64,000 nucleotides of DNA, taken from Klebsiella planticola ATCC 33531. Lineage in GTDB: Bacteria; Pseudomonadota; Gammaproteobacteria; Enterobacterales; Enterobacteriaceae. The notes beneath the pieces were generated by a model, which was given only the letters and a program-made list of their open reading frames with translations, did no database searches and was not told the DNA's origin. The DNA lies in NCBI RefSeq assembly GCF_000735435.1, contig NZ_JMPP01000067.1:245356-309355 (forward strand), given 5' to 3'. The translations under genes were made by a program, and so were the position numbers. Below are positions 9,507 to 18,203 of the stretch, piece after piece (position 1 is the first letter of the stretch; each line of letters opens with the position of its first letter).

Positions 9507-11300
9507 TCACAGCACCGCGCTCTGCAGCCAGTCCAGCAGGCTTTCCACGGAAAGGTCCGCCGGGGCCCGCGCCGTCGGCTGACCCGATTTCACCATCAGC
9601 AGCGCAGGTAAACCACGGACCCCCAGCGCTGTCGCCAGTTGCTGATGGCGATCGGCATCGAGATAGCGTGTCTCCAGCGCCACCAGGTGGTTCGAGAGAC
9701 TCGCATGACCCAGCAGCTGCCACAGCTTACGGCAGTGGACGCAGCGTTCAGCGCCGACGAACAACAGCAGCGGAGATTCAGACTCGCCGGAGAGCTCGCT
9801 TTCCGCGTTCAGCGGCGTGAAGCGGCTCTCCGCCACGCGGAACAGTTTCGGACTGCGGCGCAGGGTGTCGTTGTCAGTCGCTACGCACAGCGCATCGGCG
9901 CTCTTACTGTAGGGCTGCACGCCGGCGACGCGCACCACGCTCTGCGCCGGACCTGCCGCTGCGGCGCCGGGCTGGCGTAAAGTCCGCACGTCAACCGCCG
10001 CAATCGGCACTTCGGACGGCCGCGCCAGCTGCGGGATCCAGGCATACGGAATACGATAGGCGCGGTAAACCATGTTGTTATTCAAGGTATTGCCCCAGAA
10101 TGGCGAAATATACTCCCAGACGATTTCGTGGTCGCGGGTCACTTCAAAAATGCGGCCGTTGGAGCCTTCGTTGATGAGGGTATTGCCGTTTTCCAGGCGC
10201 TGCATATTGCTGATATACGGGCTATAGAACCGATACGAGTCGGTTGGCTGCGGGAGATCCGCCTCATACGGCGAGTAGCGCCATTCGATATCGAGCGTCA
10301 CCGGGTTGATCTCGAGGATCCGCGAATAGTCGCGCCAGGCGTTTTTCACCCCGTCCGCCGACGCCGGATTGGGGGCGCCGTACCCGGCCCAGCCGCCGTT
10401 ATCAAAGATCAGAATATTGCCCGCCCCGGGTAATCCCTGGGGGATCATATGCGCGTGGTGCTGGCCGATAATCCACCCCAGATGCTTCAACCGCGGCGTG
10501 CTGTAGTCCGGGCCAAGCTGCCAGACAATCTTACCGCTCTGTTTATCAATGATGGCGATGATATTGGATTCGCGGGCATCCCAGATGATGTTGTCAGGAT
10601 GGAAGCGCGCATCGCCGGCGTCATACCATTTGTTTGGTCCCAGCGCCGACATGGAGTTGATGTGCATCCAGTCGCCCATCCCGCCGCCGCTGGCGCGCAT
10701 ATTGGGGTTATTGCGCAGCGCCGCGCGCGCCGCCTCGTCAAAGCCCAGCTCGTGGAAATGATCGCTGCAGCGCCATTCCCACACCACATTGCCCTGCCAG
10801 TCGACCTCAATAATGGTGTCATCAAGCAGCAGCTTATCGGAAATCTCTTCATTCACCAGGTTGGTGTGGGCCAGAATTAAGGTGTTGCCGCCGTCAACCT
10901 GCGGCTCAAGCCCCGGGGCGTAATAGCCCACCGGATTCCCGGCGCGCTGATAATCATGGTGCGCGCGCGCCATCCAGCGCGGCGCGTGACCCGGGTCGCT
11001 CACCTGTTCATAGCGGTCAAATTTCCAGGTGATATTGCCTTCCCAGTCCACCTGAATCAGGTCGAGCATATCCTGCATCCCGTAGCGGGGATCGCGTTCG
11101 CCGCTGTGGCCCAGGATCGCCCCCCCGGGCAGGATTTTATTCGGAAAGCCGTGCAGTTCGGGCCATTCGCGGACCACGTTGCCATTCATATCGACCAGAA
11201 TCGCCCCGCGTTCAGTGGCCTGAAAAACGGTATAGCCGCTCCACGCGCGCTGCGGATCGTAGAGCGTGGCGCCGGTCGGGTAGACGGAAGGATGTCCCAT
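9507..11300 (-). CDS. Arylsulfotransferase-family protein with fused C-terminal thioredoxin-like domain
   Basis: The first ~420 residues form repeated beta-propeller-like blades with WEGNITWKFD, WQGNVVWEWR and HEIVWEYISPF units, as in arylsulfotransferase-family (Arylsulfotran) enzymes. Histidines at IIGQHHAHMIPQG are candidate catalytic residues. After a linker, residues ~511-597 look like a thioredoxin fold with a Cys520-Val-His-Cys523 motif and a GLPAL cis-proline segment. There is no signal peptide, so it should be cytoplasmic, unlike the classic periplasmic AssT. It is the last gene of the permease-ATPase operon (25 nt after the ATPase), so it probably transfers or removes sulfate from imported sulfate esters. 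The domain fusion is unusual in my knowledge of the family. Confidence 0.8.
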   Translation of the reverse strand: MGHPSVYPTGATLYDPQRAWSGYTVFQATERGAILVDMNGNVVREWPELHGFPNKILPGGAILGHSGERDPRYGMQDMLDLIQVDWEGNITWKFDRYEQVSDPGHAPRWMARAHHDYQRAGNPVGYYAPGLEPQVDGGNTLILAHTNLVNEEISDKLLLDDTIIEVDWQGNVVWEWRCSDHFHELGFDEAARAALRNNPNMRASGGGMGDWMHINSMSALGPNKWYDAGDARFHPDNIIWDARESNIIAIIDKQSGKIVWQLGPDYSTPRLKHLGWIIGQHHAHMIPQGLPGAGNILIFDNGGWAGYGAPNPASADGVKNAWRDYSRILEINPVTLDIEWRYSPYEADLPQPTDSYRFYSPYISNMQRLENGNTLINEGSNGRIFEVTRDHEIVWEYISPFWGNTLNNNMVYRAYRIPYAWIPQLARPSEVPIAAVDVRTLRQPGAAAAGPAQSVVRVAGVQPYSKSADALCVATDNDTLRRSPKLFRVAESRFTPLNAESELSGESESPLLLFVGAERCVHCRKLWQLLGHASLSNHLVALETRYLDADRHQQLATALGVRGLPALLMVKSGQPTARAPADLSVESLLDWLQSAVL

Positions 11301-11324
11301 GTTGTCACTCCTTAAATAGTCAAA

Positions 11325-12068
11325 TCAGGCACAAGTAATCAAGGTACGAATCTGCCGGCAGGCGGCGGAGAACGACTCATCATCGCGCTGTCGCGGATGG
11401 GGCAACGCCAGCGTCACCACCTCACGAATCCGTCCCGGACGGGGAGAGAGCACCACCACCCGGTCGGCCAGCGCCACCGCCTCTTCCACATCGTGAGTCA
11501 CCAGCAGCGTGGTGGTCCCCGTGCGGCGATGAATATGCAGCAGCTCCTGCTGCAGGGTATGGCGCGTCAGGGCATCCAGCGCGCCGAAAGGCTCATCGAG
11601 CATCAGAATTTGCGGCCGGGCGATCAGCCCGCGGGCAATCGCTACCCGCTGGGCCATCCCGCCGGAAAGCCGGGATGGCAGCGCATGGGCGAACTCCTGT
11701 AGCTGCACGCGCTCCAGCATCGCCAGCGCGCGCTGGCGCTTCACCCCACGACTCAGCTTTTCATCCGCGAGGCCCAGCATCACGTTGTCGATCACCGTCA
11801 GCCACGGAAACAGCCGCGGCTCCTGAAAGACAATGCCGCGCTCTTTGCCCACGCCGCGTACCGGCTCGCCGTTAACGCGGATTTCCCCCTGCGTCACCGG
11901 CTCCAGGCCAATCAACATCCGCAGCAGCGTGGACTTGCCGCAGCCGCTGCTACCCACCAGCACCACCAGCTCGCCGGCGGCGATATCGAGGCTGAAGTTT
12001 TGCAGTGCCGTCACCTGTTGCCAGGATTTATGCACATGGCGAAAAGAGACCAGGGTCGAGTCGGTCAT
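11325..12068 (-). CDS. ABC transporter ATPase, sulfonate/sulfate-ester type (SsuB/TauB/AtsC-like)
   Basis: A 247-residue ABC ATPase with Walker A GSSGCGKSTLL, the signature LSGGMAQRVAIARG, Walker B ILMLDEPFGALD and a switch His in LLVTHDVEEAV. This subfamily energises uptake of taurine, alkanesulfonates and sulfate esters. Its start overlaps the permease stop by four bases, so the two are translated together. The gene order (double permease, ATPase, sulfur-ester enzyme) matches the ats-type sulfate-ester importers known from pseudomonads. Confidence 0.88.
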   Translation of the reverse strand: MTDSTLVSFRHVHKSWQQVTALQNFSLDIAAGELVVLVGSSGCGKSTLLRMLIGLEPVTQGEIRVNGEPVRGVGKERGIVFQEPRLFPWLTVIDNVMLGLADEKLSRGVKRQRALAMLERVQLQEFAHALPSRLSGGMAQRVAIARGLIARPQILMLDEPFGALDALTRHTLQQELLHIHRRTGTTTLLVTHDVEEAVALADRVVVLSPRPGRIREVVTLALPHPRQRDDESFSAACRQIRTLITCA

Positions 12069-13633
12069 CGTTGCTCCCGTTGGCGCCAGCGGGTGGCGCG
12101 AGATTCCAGTAAACGTCCGGCTTTATCCAGCGCGGCGCCGGTGATACCAATCAGCACCATGCCGCAGAGAATGGTCGGCATATCCAGCAGCTGCTGGGCG
12201 TTGATCATCAGGCTGCCGATACCGGTCCCGGAGGACATGAAATATTCCGCGCCGATGTTGCCCAGCCACGCATAAATCAACGCCAGGCGCAGACCGGCAA
12301 ATATGCCCGGCGCCGCCCCCGGTAAAATCAGCGTCCGCAGGCGGGTCAACGGGCCAAAGCGCAGCACCTTCGCCACTTCATCAAGCTGCGGATCGCGCTG
12401 GCTGACGGCCTGCAAGGTGCTAAAAAACATCGGGAAGAAAGAAGCCAGGGCGATAAACACGATTTTGCCGCCGTTATCGTTGCCCACCCACGCGGTCAGC
12501 AGCGGCAGCCAGGCAAAGAGCGCGATATGGCGCAGGACGTTCAGCGTCGGGGTCAATATCTGCCCGGCTCGCGGGCGCAGGGCCAGCAGCAACCCGCACA
12601 GCAGCCCGATAGCGATCCCCAGCGCGCCGCCGGCAAAGGCCCGTCCGAGACTGGCCAGCATCGCGGCGGGCAGCTCGCCGCTGGCCGCTCCGGCCATAAA
12701 GCGCTGCGCCACCGCCAGCGGCGAGGAGAATAACGTGCTGTCGATCCAGCCCCAGCCGCTGGCCAGTTGCCACAGCGCCAGCAGGATCAGCGGCAGCTGG
12801 AATGCATGCCAGCTGGCCTGCGGCTTCCAGGCCAACCGCCCGGTAGCGGGCTGCGGCCAGAAGACCAGCCGGGCATAGACCCGGTTGGTCGCCCACTCCA
12901 TCAACAGCCCGCTCAGCCCGACCACCGCGATGGTGACGAAGACAATATCCAGCTGAAACAGCTGGCGGCCCCAGACCATCAGGTAGCCGATCCCTTCAGA
13001 CGAGGCCAGCAGCTCGACAACAATCAGCGACACCCAGGCCTGAGATAACGCCAGCCGTAGGCCGGTAAACCAGCCCGGCAGGCTCGCGGGAATCACCAGC
13101 CAGCGCAGCCGCTGCCAGCGGGAAAAATTCATCACCTGCGCCGCTTCCCCCAGCGCTGGCGAGACGCTGGTGACCGCCAGTTGCGTATGGATGGTCATCG
13201 GGACAAGGGTGGTTTTGACGATAACCGCCAGCTTCAGGCCGTTATCGATGCCAAACAGCACCATAAACAGCGGGATCCAGCCCAGGGTGGGGATCTGCGC
13301 GAGGGCATAAAATAGCGGTTCTATCCGCTGAGCCGCGGCCGGTACGAGACCAAACAACGCCCCCAGCAGGGTACCCGCCGCCACGCCCAGCAGCAGCCCG
13401 ACGGCCAGGTGCTCAAGGCTAAACCCCCATTGCGCCAGCAGATCGCCGCTGAGAAGCGACAGCGCGGTATCGGCGACGACCGCCGGGGCGGGCAGGATCT
13501 GCTCCGGCATCCAGCGCTTTACGGCGGCGATGTGCCACAGCAGCGCGATCAGCGCCGGCAGCAGCAGGGGCCAGCCGTTTAGCCTGATAGCAGGCAAGGA
13601 GTACCTGCGTCTTTTCAAGATCATCTGCGACAT
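12065..13633 (-). CDS. Double-domain ABC permease (AtsB-like)
   Basis: The 522-residue membrane protein contains two complete BPD_transp_1 permease domains in tandem. The two cytoplasmic EAA loops are EAAQVMNFSRWQRLRWLVIP (first half) and EVAKVLRFGPLTRLRTLILP (second half). SsuC and TauC have one domain and dimerise, while AtsB of sulfate-ester importers is a natural fusion, so this supports a sulfate-ester substrate. First gene of the minus-strand operon; its promoter shares a 220-bp region with the divergent binding protein. Confidence 0.87.
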   Translation of the reverse strand: MSQMILKRRRYSLPAIRLNGWPLLLPALIALLWHIAAVKRWMPEQILPAPAVVADTALSLLSGDLLAQWGFSLEHLAVGLLLGVAAGTLLGALFGLVPAAAQRIEPLFYALAQIPTLGWIPLFMVLFGIDNGLKLAVIVKTTLVPMTIHTQLAVTSVSPALGEAAQVMNFSRWQRLRWLVIPASLPGWFTGLRLALSQAWVSLIVVELLASSEGIGYLMVWGRQLFQLDIVFVTIAVVGLSGLLMEWATNRVYARLVFWPQPATGRLAWKPQASWHAFQLPLILLALWQLASGWGWIDSTLFSSPLAVAQRFMAGAASGELPAAMLASLGRAFAGGALGIAIGLLCGLLLALRPRAGQILTPTLNVLRHIALFAWLPLLTAWVGNDNGGKIVFIALASFFPMFFSTLQAVSQRDPQLDEVAKVLRFGPLTRLRTLILPGAAPGIFAGLRLALIYAWLGNIGAEYFMSSGTGIGSLMINAQQLLDMPTILCGMVLIGITGAALDKAGRLLESRATRWRQREQR

Positions 13634-13713
13634 AGCGGTCCGTTTTGAGTGAAATCATCACCCTATAAAACCGTCCTCACCGTCTGTCGTCATTGCGTTT
13701 GCTGAATAATCCC

Positions 13714-13730
13714 GATGCAACAAATGCATC
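13714..13730. promoter_or_regulatory. LysR-type T-N11-A dyad in the divergent sulfate-ester promoter region
   Basis: GATGCA-ACAAA-TGCATC is a perfect dyad that contains ATGCA-N5-TGCAT, the T-N11-A form bound by LysR proteins. It lies between the divergently transcribed permease (starts 13633) and binding-protein (starts 13854) genes. The LysR gene at 14918-15862 is the obvious candidate ligand; CysB or Cbl are alternatives. Confidence 0.6.
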
Positions 13731-13853
13731 TCAGCCTGGCGGACAGGCGGGCTCTGATTTAGCTTATTTTTGCCTTTGCTCTGCGAATAAAAGCATTTAA
13801 CAGTACGCGGTGAGCCTCTTTAGGGTGAGAAAAAACTCAGGGAGTCACCACCA

Positions 13854-14921
13854 ATGATGAAAGCTATTTTTACCCGTACGGCGCTGGCGCTGGTCGCCGT
13901 GGTCACGCTGATGGCCAGCGCGCAGGCCGAGAGTCTGCGAACCATTCGCATTGGCGTGCCGGATCAAAGTGCCGGCAGCAAACCGTTTATTGAAGGGCCG
14001 GTCGGGATGGCGTTTATCCGTCATCAGCTGGAGGCGGTGTTTAAACCACAGGGCGTGGAGGTGCAGTGGCAGTTCTTTAAGGGCGCCGGCCCGGCGGTGA
14101 ATGAAGCGCTGGCCAACCGGCAGCTCGATTTTGTCTATCTCGGCGATCTGGCGGCGATTATCGGCAAAGCCAACGGTCTGCCAACCCGTCTGCTGCTGGG
14201 CAGCCGCGGGTCGGAGTCCTACCTCGCGGTCACCAGAGCATCGGCGATTAAACAGCTGGCAGATCTGAAAGGGAAACGCGTGGCAGTGTATCGCGGTACC
14301 GCAGACCAGCTGGCCTTCGATCGCGCTTTGCAGACCGTCGGACTTAGCGAACGCAATATGCAGGTCATTAATCTGGACTGGAGCGCCGGGAAAGCCGCGC
14401 TGGCCGCCGGTCGCGTGGATGCGGTATGGGGAGGCGTCTCGCTGCTGGCGCTGCGCGGCGATAAGATTGACGTGGTGGTGAAAAGCGGTGATTCAGGCCG
14501 CCAGAATACCACCCAGGCGGGGTTTCTCGGAACTCAGGACTTTATTCAGGCCTGGCCGCAGGCTACCCAGCAAGTTATTGACGTGCTGGTGAAAAACGCG
14601 GCGGAAATCAGCAACCCGGCGAATCGCGAGGCCTGGTCGGCGGAGATGGCGCAGCAGAGCCAGATTCCACAGGCGCTGTTCCTTGAGGATCTGCAGCCGC
14701 AGGATCTCAACTTCAGCACTTCGCCGCGCATCGACCCCTTCCTGGCCGACAGCTTCAGCAGCAGCGTCGAGCAGGCCAAAACCGGTCGCCTCATTCGCAA
14801 CGCCTTTGCGGTGACGCAGTGGGCAGACGGGCAGTTTGTCGAACGGGCGCTGAAGACTCTGCAGCTGGAAAACCACTGGCCGCAGTATGATAGCCAGGGC
14901 CAGGCGGCGGACGCCGGCTAA
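13854..14921 (+). CDS. Sulfonate/sulfate-ester ABC transporter substrate-binding protein (SsuA/AtsR-like)
   Basis: A 355-residue periplasmic protein with a signal peptide (hydrophobic run to MASAQAES, cleavage near residue 25). The rest is an NMT1/SsuA-like binding fold: RIGVPDQSAGSKPF at the start, then RQLDFVYLGDLAAIIG and LKGKRVAVYRGTADQLAFD. It feeds the double permease encoded divergently. GGGAG lies upstream of the first ATG. Its TAA overlaps the TAG of the convergent LysR gene by bases 14919-14920, so the two transcripts run into each other. Confidence 0.87.
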   Translation: MMKAIFTRTALALVAVVTLMASAQAESLRTIRIGVPDQSAGSKPFIEGPVGMAFIRHQLEAVFKPQGVEVQWQFFKGAGPAVNEALANRQLDFVYLGDLAAIIGKANGLPTRLLLGSRGSESYLAVTRASAIKQLADLKGKRVAVYRGTADQLAFDRALQTVGLSERNMQVINLDWSAGKAALAAGRVDAVWGGVSLLALRGDKIDVVVKSGDSGRQNTTQAGFLGTQDFIQAWPQATQQVIDVLVKNAAEISNPANREAWSAEMAQQSQIPQALFLEDLQPQDLNFSTSPRIDPFLADSFSSSVEQAKTGRLIRNAFAVTQWADGQFVERALKTLQLENHWPQYDSQGQAADAG

Positions 14922-15862
14922 GCCCCCTCCTCCTGCGCCAGCAGAGGGATCTGATGCTGGCGGTCGGTATGCAGGATAATATCGATAAACCTGGCGACCA
15001 GCGGCGAAAGCGCGGCATGAACCGGGGAGATCACCGCAAAGCGGGTCTGCATCAGCCGCCACTCTTCCGGGAGGTTGCTGAGCTCCAGCTTCACCAGCCG
15101 ATGGCTGTGCTGGCACAGGGCGAAGCCGTCTTCGCTGGCAAAGCTTATCGCCTGAGTGTGCGCCAGCGTCGACAGCAAGGCGTAGACGTGATCGCATTGA
15201 ATCGCCGGGGTGAAATCCTGCTGCTGGCTGAGCGTTGCCAGCACTTTTCGCACCCCCGGAGGCAGATAGGGCGCGGCAAAGGGGTAGCGCAGCATCTCCT
15301 CAATAGCCACCGGCCCGCTCTGCGCCAGGGGATGGTCGGCATGACAGATGAAGAAACAGCGCTGCGGGCTGAGCGGCTGGACCCGCAGCTGCGGATCCAG
15401 CTCCGCATGCCAGCTGTCGGCCACCACGAAGGGAAACTGCTGGGTCGTCAGCGCGTGATGCAGGGCAAACCAGTTATCGACCTGAAAACGCACCCTCGCC
15501 TGCGGTAGACGGCGATGAAACTCACCGATGGCCGCCGGGATCAGGCGCGCCGCTGGCGCCGGGCCGCAACCGAACGCCACTTCGCCATTTTCGCTATCGT
15601 CCGTTTCTCCCAGCAGGCTGCTCAGCTCAATGTTTAGCTCCTGGAAACGGCGGGCGTAAGGCAGCAGCGTTTGCCCGTGTCGCGTCAGCGTCGGCAGCTT
15701 ATTCTGCCGGTCGAATAAGGGATGGCCGACGCTCAGCTCCAGCGACTGAATACTGCGGCTGAAGGCCGATTGCGACAGGCATACCGCCTCGGCGGCGCGG
15801 TGAAAACTACCGTATTCAACCAACGCGACAAAGTTGCGCAGCTGGCGAAAATCGAGATGCAT
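14918..15862 (-). CDS. LysR-family transcriptional regulator
   Basis: The 314-residue protein has an N-terminal winged HTH (YGSFHRAAEAVCLSQSAFSR, about 17-36), the linker helix, then the two-lobed effector domain. The last residues carry a short polar tail (QIPLLAQEEGA). It is convergent with the binding-protein gene, overlapping it by 4 bp. It likely controls the sulfate-ester genes through the T-N11-A dyad at 13714-13730; this is inferred from position. Confidence 0.87.
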   Translation of the reverse strand: MHLDFRQLRNFVALVEYGSFHRAAEAVCLSQSAFSRSIQSLELSVGHPLFDRQNKLPTLTRHGQTLLPYARRFQELNIELSSLLGETDDSENGEVAFGCGPAPAARLIPAAIGEFHRRLPQARVRFQVDNWFALHHALTTQQFPFVVADSWHAELDPQLRVQPLSPQRCFFICHADHPLAQSGPVAIEEMLRYPFAAPYLPPGVRKVLATLSQQQDFTPAIQCDHVYALLSTLAHTQAISFASEDGFALCQHSHRLVKLELSNLPEEWRLMQTRFAVISPVHAALSPLVARFIDIILHTDRQHQIPLLAQEEGA

Positions 15863-16204
15863 AAGCTTGCCTCACAGGGACCTGGAGCGGACAAAGTACT
15901 GGACGCCGCCCCCGGCGCGCAATGGCCGGATGATGAGGATCTTTCACCTTCCGCGAAGAGAAGAGAGTCATTAACATCAGATGCGTCTTATATGCGATCG
16001 CGAAATAGTGTTTCATGGTGAAATAATTTATTAACAAGCGACACCACAGATTTTTCTCTTATATTTAACTGGAGCAATGAAAAACGTGAAGTAACAAGTT
16101 TACTCTACGTAAGGTTTCGTAAATTTTTCAGTGAACCATTCTGACAATATGGCGGATACGCTATAAATACCCACGGCCCATTCCCCCTCACGAAAAATAA
16201 CGAT
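15863..16204. other. Intergenic region between the LysR and NlpC/P60 genes
   Basis: About 340 bp with no convincing gene. The right half is AT-rich and must contain the promoter of the NlpC/P60 gene; I see no clear operator or structured element. This is a composition boundary between the sulfate-ester island and the phoE-proBA backbone. Confidence 0.5.
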
Positions 16205-16771
16205 ATGACGCCTAAACTTGCTCACGCTTTATTATTGGTGCCTTTTTTAATTTTGGCAGGATGCTCATCTTCATCTAAACATCCGCCAAAAACCGCCGCC
16301 AAACACCAATACGCCCCGATCGATAGCGGATCTGACGATCTGATTCCGGTGGTTGCCGCCCTGCACGATCAAATGCACACCTGGCACGGCACCCCCTATG
16401 AATGGGGCGGTACCGAGCAAAGCGGCGTCGACTGTTCCGGCTTCGTCTGGCGAACGCTCAAGGACCGCTTCAATTTGCCCATGGAGCGCGTAACAACGAG
16501 CGATCTCCTGCATATGGGCGTCCGCGTCAGCAAGCAGCAGCTCCGTCCGGGGGATCTGGTATTCTTCCGTATTCGTGGCGGGATGCACGTCGGTTTCTAT
16601 GACACCGAGCACAACTTCCTGCACGCTTCCAGCAGCCAGGGCGTCATGCGCTCCTCGCTGGACAACCCTTACTGGAACTCGGTCTTCTACCAGGCGCGTC
16701 GCCTGCCGAAAGAATATAACGCGCAGATCACCATGAATAGCGACCATCAGCACCTGGCTAAAAATCATTAA
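16205..16771 (+). CDS. NlpC/P60-family lipoprotein, putative peptidoglycan endopeptidase
   Basis: A 188-residue lipoprotein: the signal sequence ends in a lipobox LILAGC with the acylated Cys at residue 20, so it is anchored in the envelope. The catalytic Cys lies in GVDCSGFVWR, the His in GGMHVGFYD, and the third polar residue is probably in NFLHASSS. NlpC/P60 enzymes cut D-Glu-mDAP bonds in peptidoglycan stem peptides. It resembles E. coli Spr/NlpC/YafL; YafL is also encoded near phoE in E. coli, but I do not assign a symbol. Confidence 0.85.
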   Translation: MTPKLAHALLLVPFLILAGCSSSSKHPPKTAAKHQYAPIDSGSDDLIPVVAALHDQMHTWHGTPYEWGGTEQSGVDCSGFVWRTLKDRFNLPMERVTTSDLLHMGVRVSKQQLRPGDLVFFRIRGGMHVGFYDTEHNFLHASSSQGVMRSSLDNPYWNSVFYQARRLPKEYNAQITMNSDHQHLAKNH

Positions 16772-16782
16772 TCCTTTTCAAT

Positions 16783-16815
16783 AAAAAACCGCAGCAATAA
16801 CGCTGCGGTTTTTTG
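16783..16815. terminator. Bidirectional intrinsic terminator between NlpC/P60 and phoE
   Basis: CCGCAGC (16789-16795) and GCTGCGG (16802-16808) form a 7-bp stem with A6 before and T6 after, so it can end both the NlpC/P60 transcript and the convergent phoE transcript. A second GC-rich stem, CCGCCGC/GCGGCGG at 16829-16853, lies between it and the phoE stop. Confidence 0.9.
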
Positions 16816-16860
16816 TTCAGCCTGCTAACCGCCGCGGGAGTCTCCTGCGGCGGTCGCGGA

Positions 16861-17913
16861 TTAGAACTGGTAAGTCATACCCAGAGCGACGATGTCGTCA
16901 TTGTTGATAGCGAGTTTATTATCGCTGTTCAGCTGGTTGATTTTATAATCAACAAAGGCGTTCATGTTTTTGTTGAAGTAATAAGTCAGACCCACGTCGA
17001 TGTAGTTCACCAAGTCCTCGTTACCAACGCCTTCAATATCTTTGCCTTTTGACAGCACATAGCCCAGGGACGGACGCAGGCCGAAGTCGAACTGGTACTG
17101 AGCAACGGCTTCAAAGTTCTGCGTTTTATTGGCAAAACCACCGCTGATTGGCGTCATCTTGCGGGTTTCAGAATACATAGTGGCCAGATAAATATTGTTG
17201 GCGTCATATTTCAGACCGGTCGCCCAGGCTTCCGCTTTTTTACCCACACCGCGCGCCAGCAGGTTCTGGTCATTGGTACGGTCAGAGCTGGTATAGGCCG
17301 CGCTGATGGCAAAATCGCTGCCGCCGAAGTCATAGCTTAACGAGGTGCCGAAGCCGTCGCCGTTCTGTTTTTTCGCTTCGCGGCCTTCGTTTTTGCCCTG
17401 ATATTGCAGAGTCATATCCAGGCCATCCACCACGCCGAAGAAATCGGTATTGCGGTAGGTTGCCAGACCGCTGGCACGCTTGGTCATGAAGTTGTCGGTC
17501 TGTGCGGAAGAGTCGCCGCCGAATTCCGGGAACATATCGGTCCAGGCTTCAACGTCATACAGGGCGCCGAGGTTACGACCATAATCGAAAGAACCGTAGT
17601 TTTTCAATTTCAGGCCGGCAAAGGCCAGACGGGTTTTCTGGGTGGAGTCGCTTTCCGTTTTGTTACCGGAGAATTCAGATTCCCAACGACCGTAGCCGGT
17701 CAGCTGGTCATTAATCTGGGTCTCGCCTTTGATGCCGAAACGGACATAGGTCTGGTCGCCATCTTTACTGTCATAGTCGCTGATGTAGTGCATCGCTTTG
17801 ACTTTGCCATACACGTCCAGTTTGTTGCCGTCTTTATTATAAACTTCTGCTGCCTGTGTAGCTGAAGAAGCGACAAGACCCATCATCATTAATGCCAGTG
17901 AGCTCTTTTTCAT
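16861..17913 (-). CDS. phoE: Outer-membrane phosphoporin PhoE
   Basis: A 350-residue general porin with a 21-residue signal peptide ([12 protein letters not shown] to ATQAA) and mature start [20 protein letters not shown]. The strongly conserved [10 protein letters not shown] loop and the C-terminal [10 protein letters not shown], ending in the Phe needed for barrel assembly, are present. PhoE is the anion-selective porin made during phosphate starvation. Position next to proB matches E. coli and Salmonella. Pho-box-like sequences at 18001-18018 and 18056-18073 fit PhoB control. Confidence 0.95.
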   Translation of the reverse strand: MKKSSLALMMMGLVASSATQAAEVYNKDGNKLDVYGKVKAMHYISDYDSKDGDQTYVRFGIKGETQINDQLTGYGRWESEFSGNKTESDSTQKTRLAFAGLKLKNYGSFDYGRNLGALYDVEAWTDMFPEFGGDSSAQTDNFMTKRASGLATYRNTDFFGVVDGLDMTLQYQGKNEGREAKKQNGDGFGTSLSYDFGGSDFAISAAYTSSDRTNDQNLLARGVGKKAEAWATGLKYDANNIYLATMYSETRKMTPISGGFANKTQNFEAVAQYQFDFGLRPSLGYVLSKGKDIEGVGNEDLVNYIDVGLTYYFNKNMNAFVDYKINQLNSDNKLAINNDDIVALGMTYQF

Positions 17914-18000
17914 TATTCAGTCCTGGTGATTTATTTATACGCGCTAATCAATTCCGGGCGAAGGCCCCGTGAAAAACAGGAGGTTTTTTAACGCTCCGAT

Positions 18001-18018
18001 ATTAAAAATTTATGACAA
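18001..18018 (-). promoter_or_regulatory. Pho box in the phoE promoter
   Basis: On the minus strand this reads TTGTCATAAATTTTTAAT, close to the PhoB consensus of two CTGTCAT-like repeats 11 bp apart. A TAAAAA at about 17985-17990 follows at a spacing suitable for the -10 of a PhoB-activated promoter. It directs transcription toward phoE. Confidence 0.65.
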
Positions 18019-18055
18019 TGTGGAACTTTTTATAAAAAAGAGTGTTTAGATGTTT

Positions 18056-18073
18056 CCGTCATAAATTTGTCAT
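18056..18073 (+). promoter_or_regulatory. Second, oppositely oriented Pho box-like site
   Basis: CCGTCATAAATTTGTCAT reads on the plus strand and contains two GTCAT repeats 11 bp apart, a better match to the PhoB consensus than the proximal site. An inverted distal pho box is known to boost E. coli phoE. It points toward proB, 130 bp away. Confidence 0.6.
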
Positions 18074-18203
18074 CGTGTTACGCCACAATGCCCGATCTCG
18101 CGCAATAAAGTGGCTCGCCCAATACGCCAGGTGTTGGCAAGCGGCCTGAGTCCTGTTACAACATCAGCTCGATATCGATATTCCTTTTGAACGGCAGAGA
18201 ATC

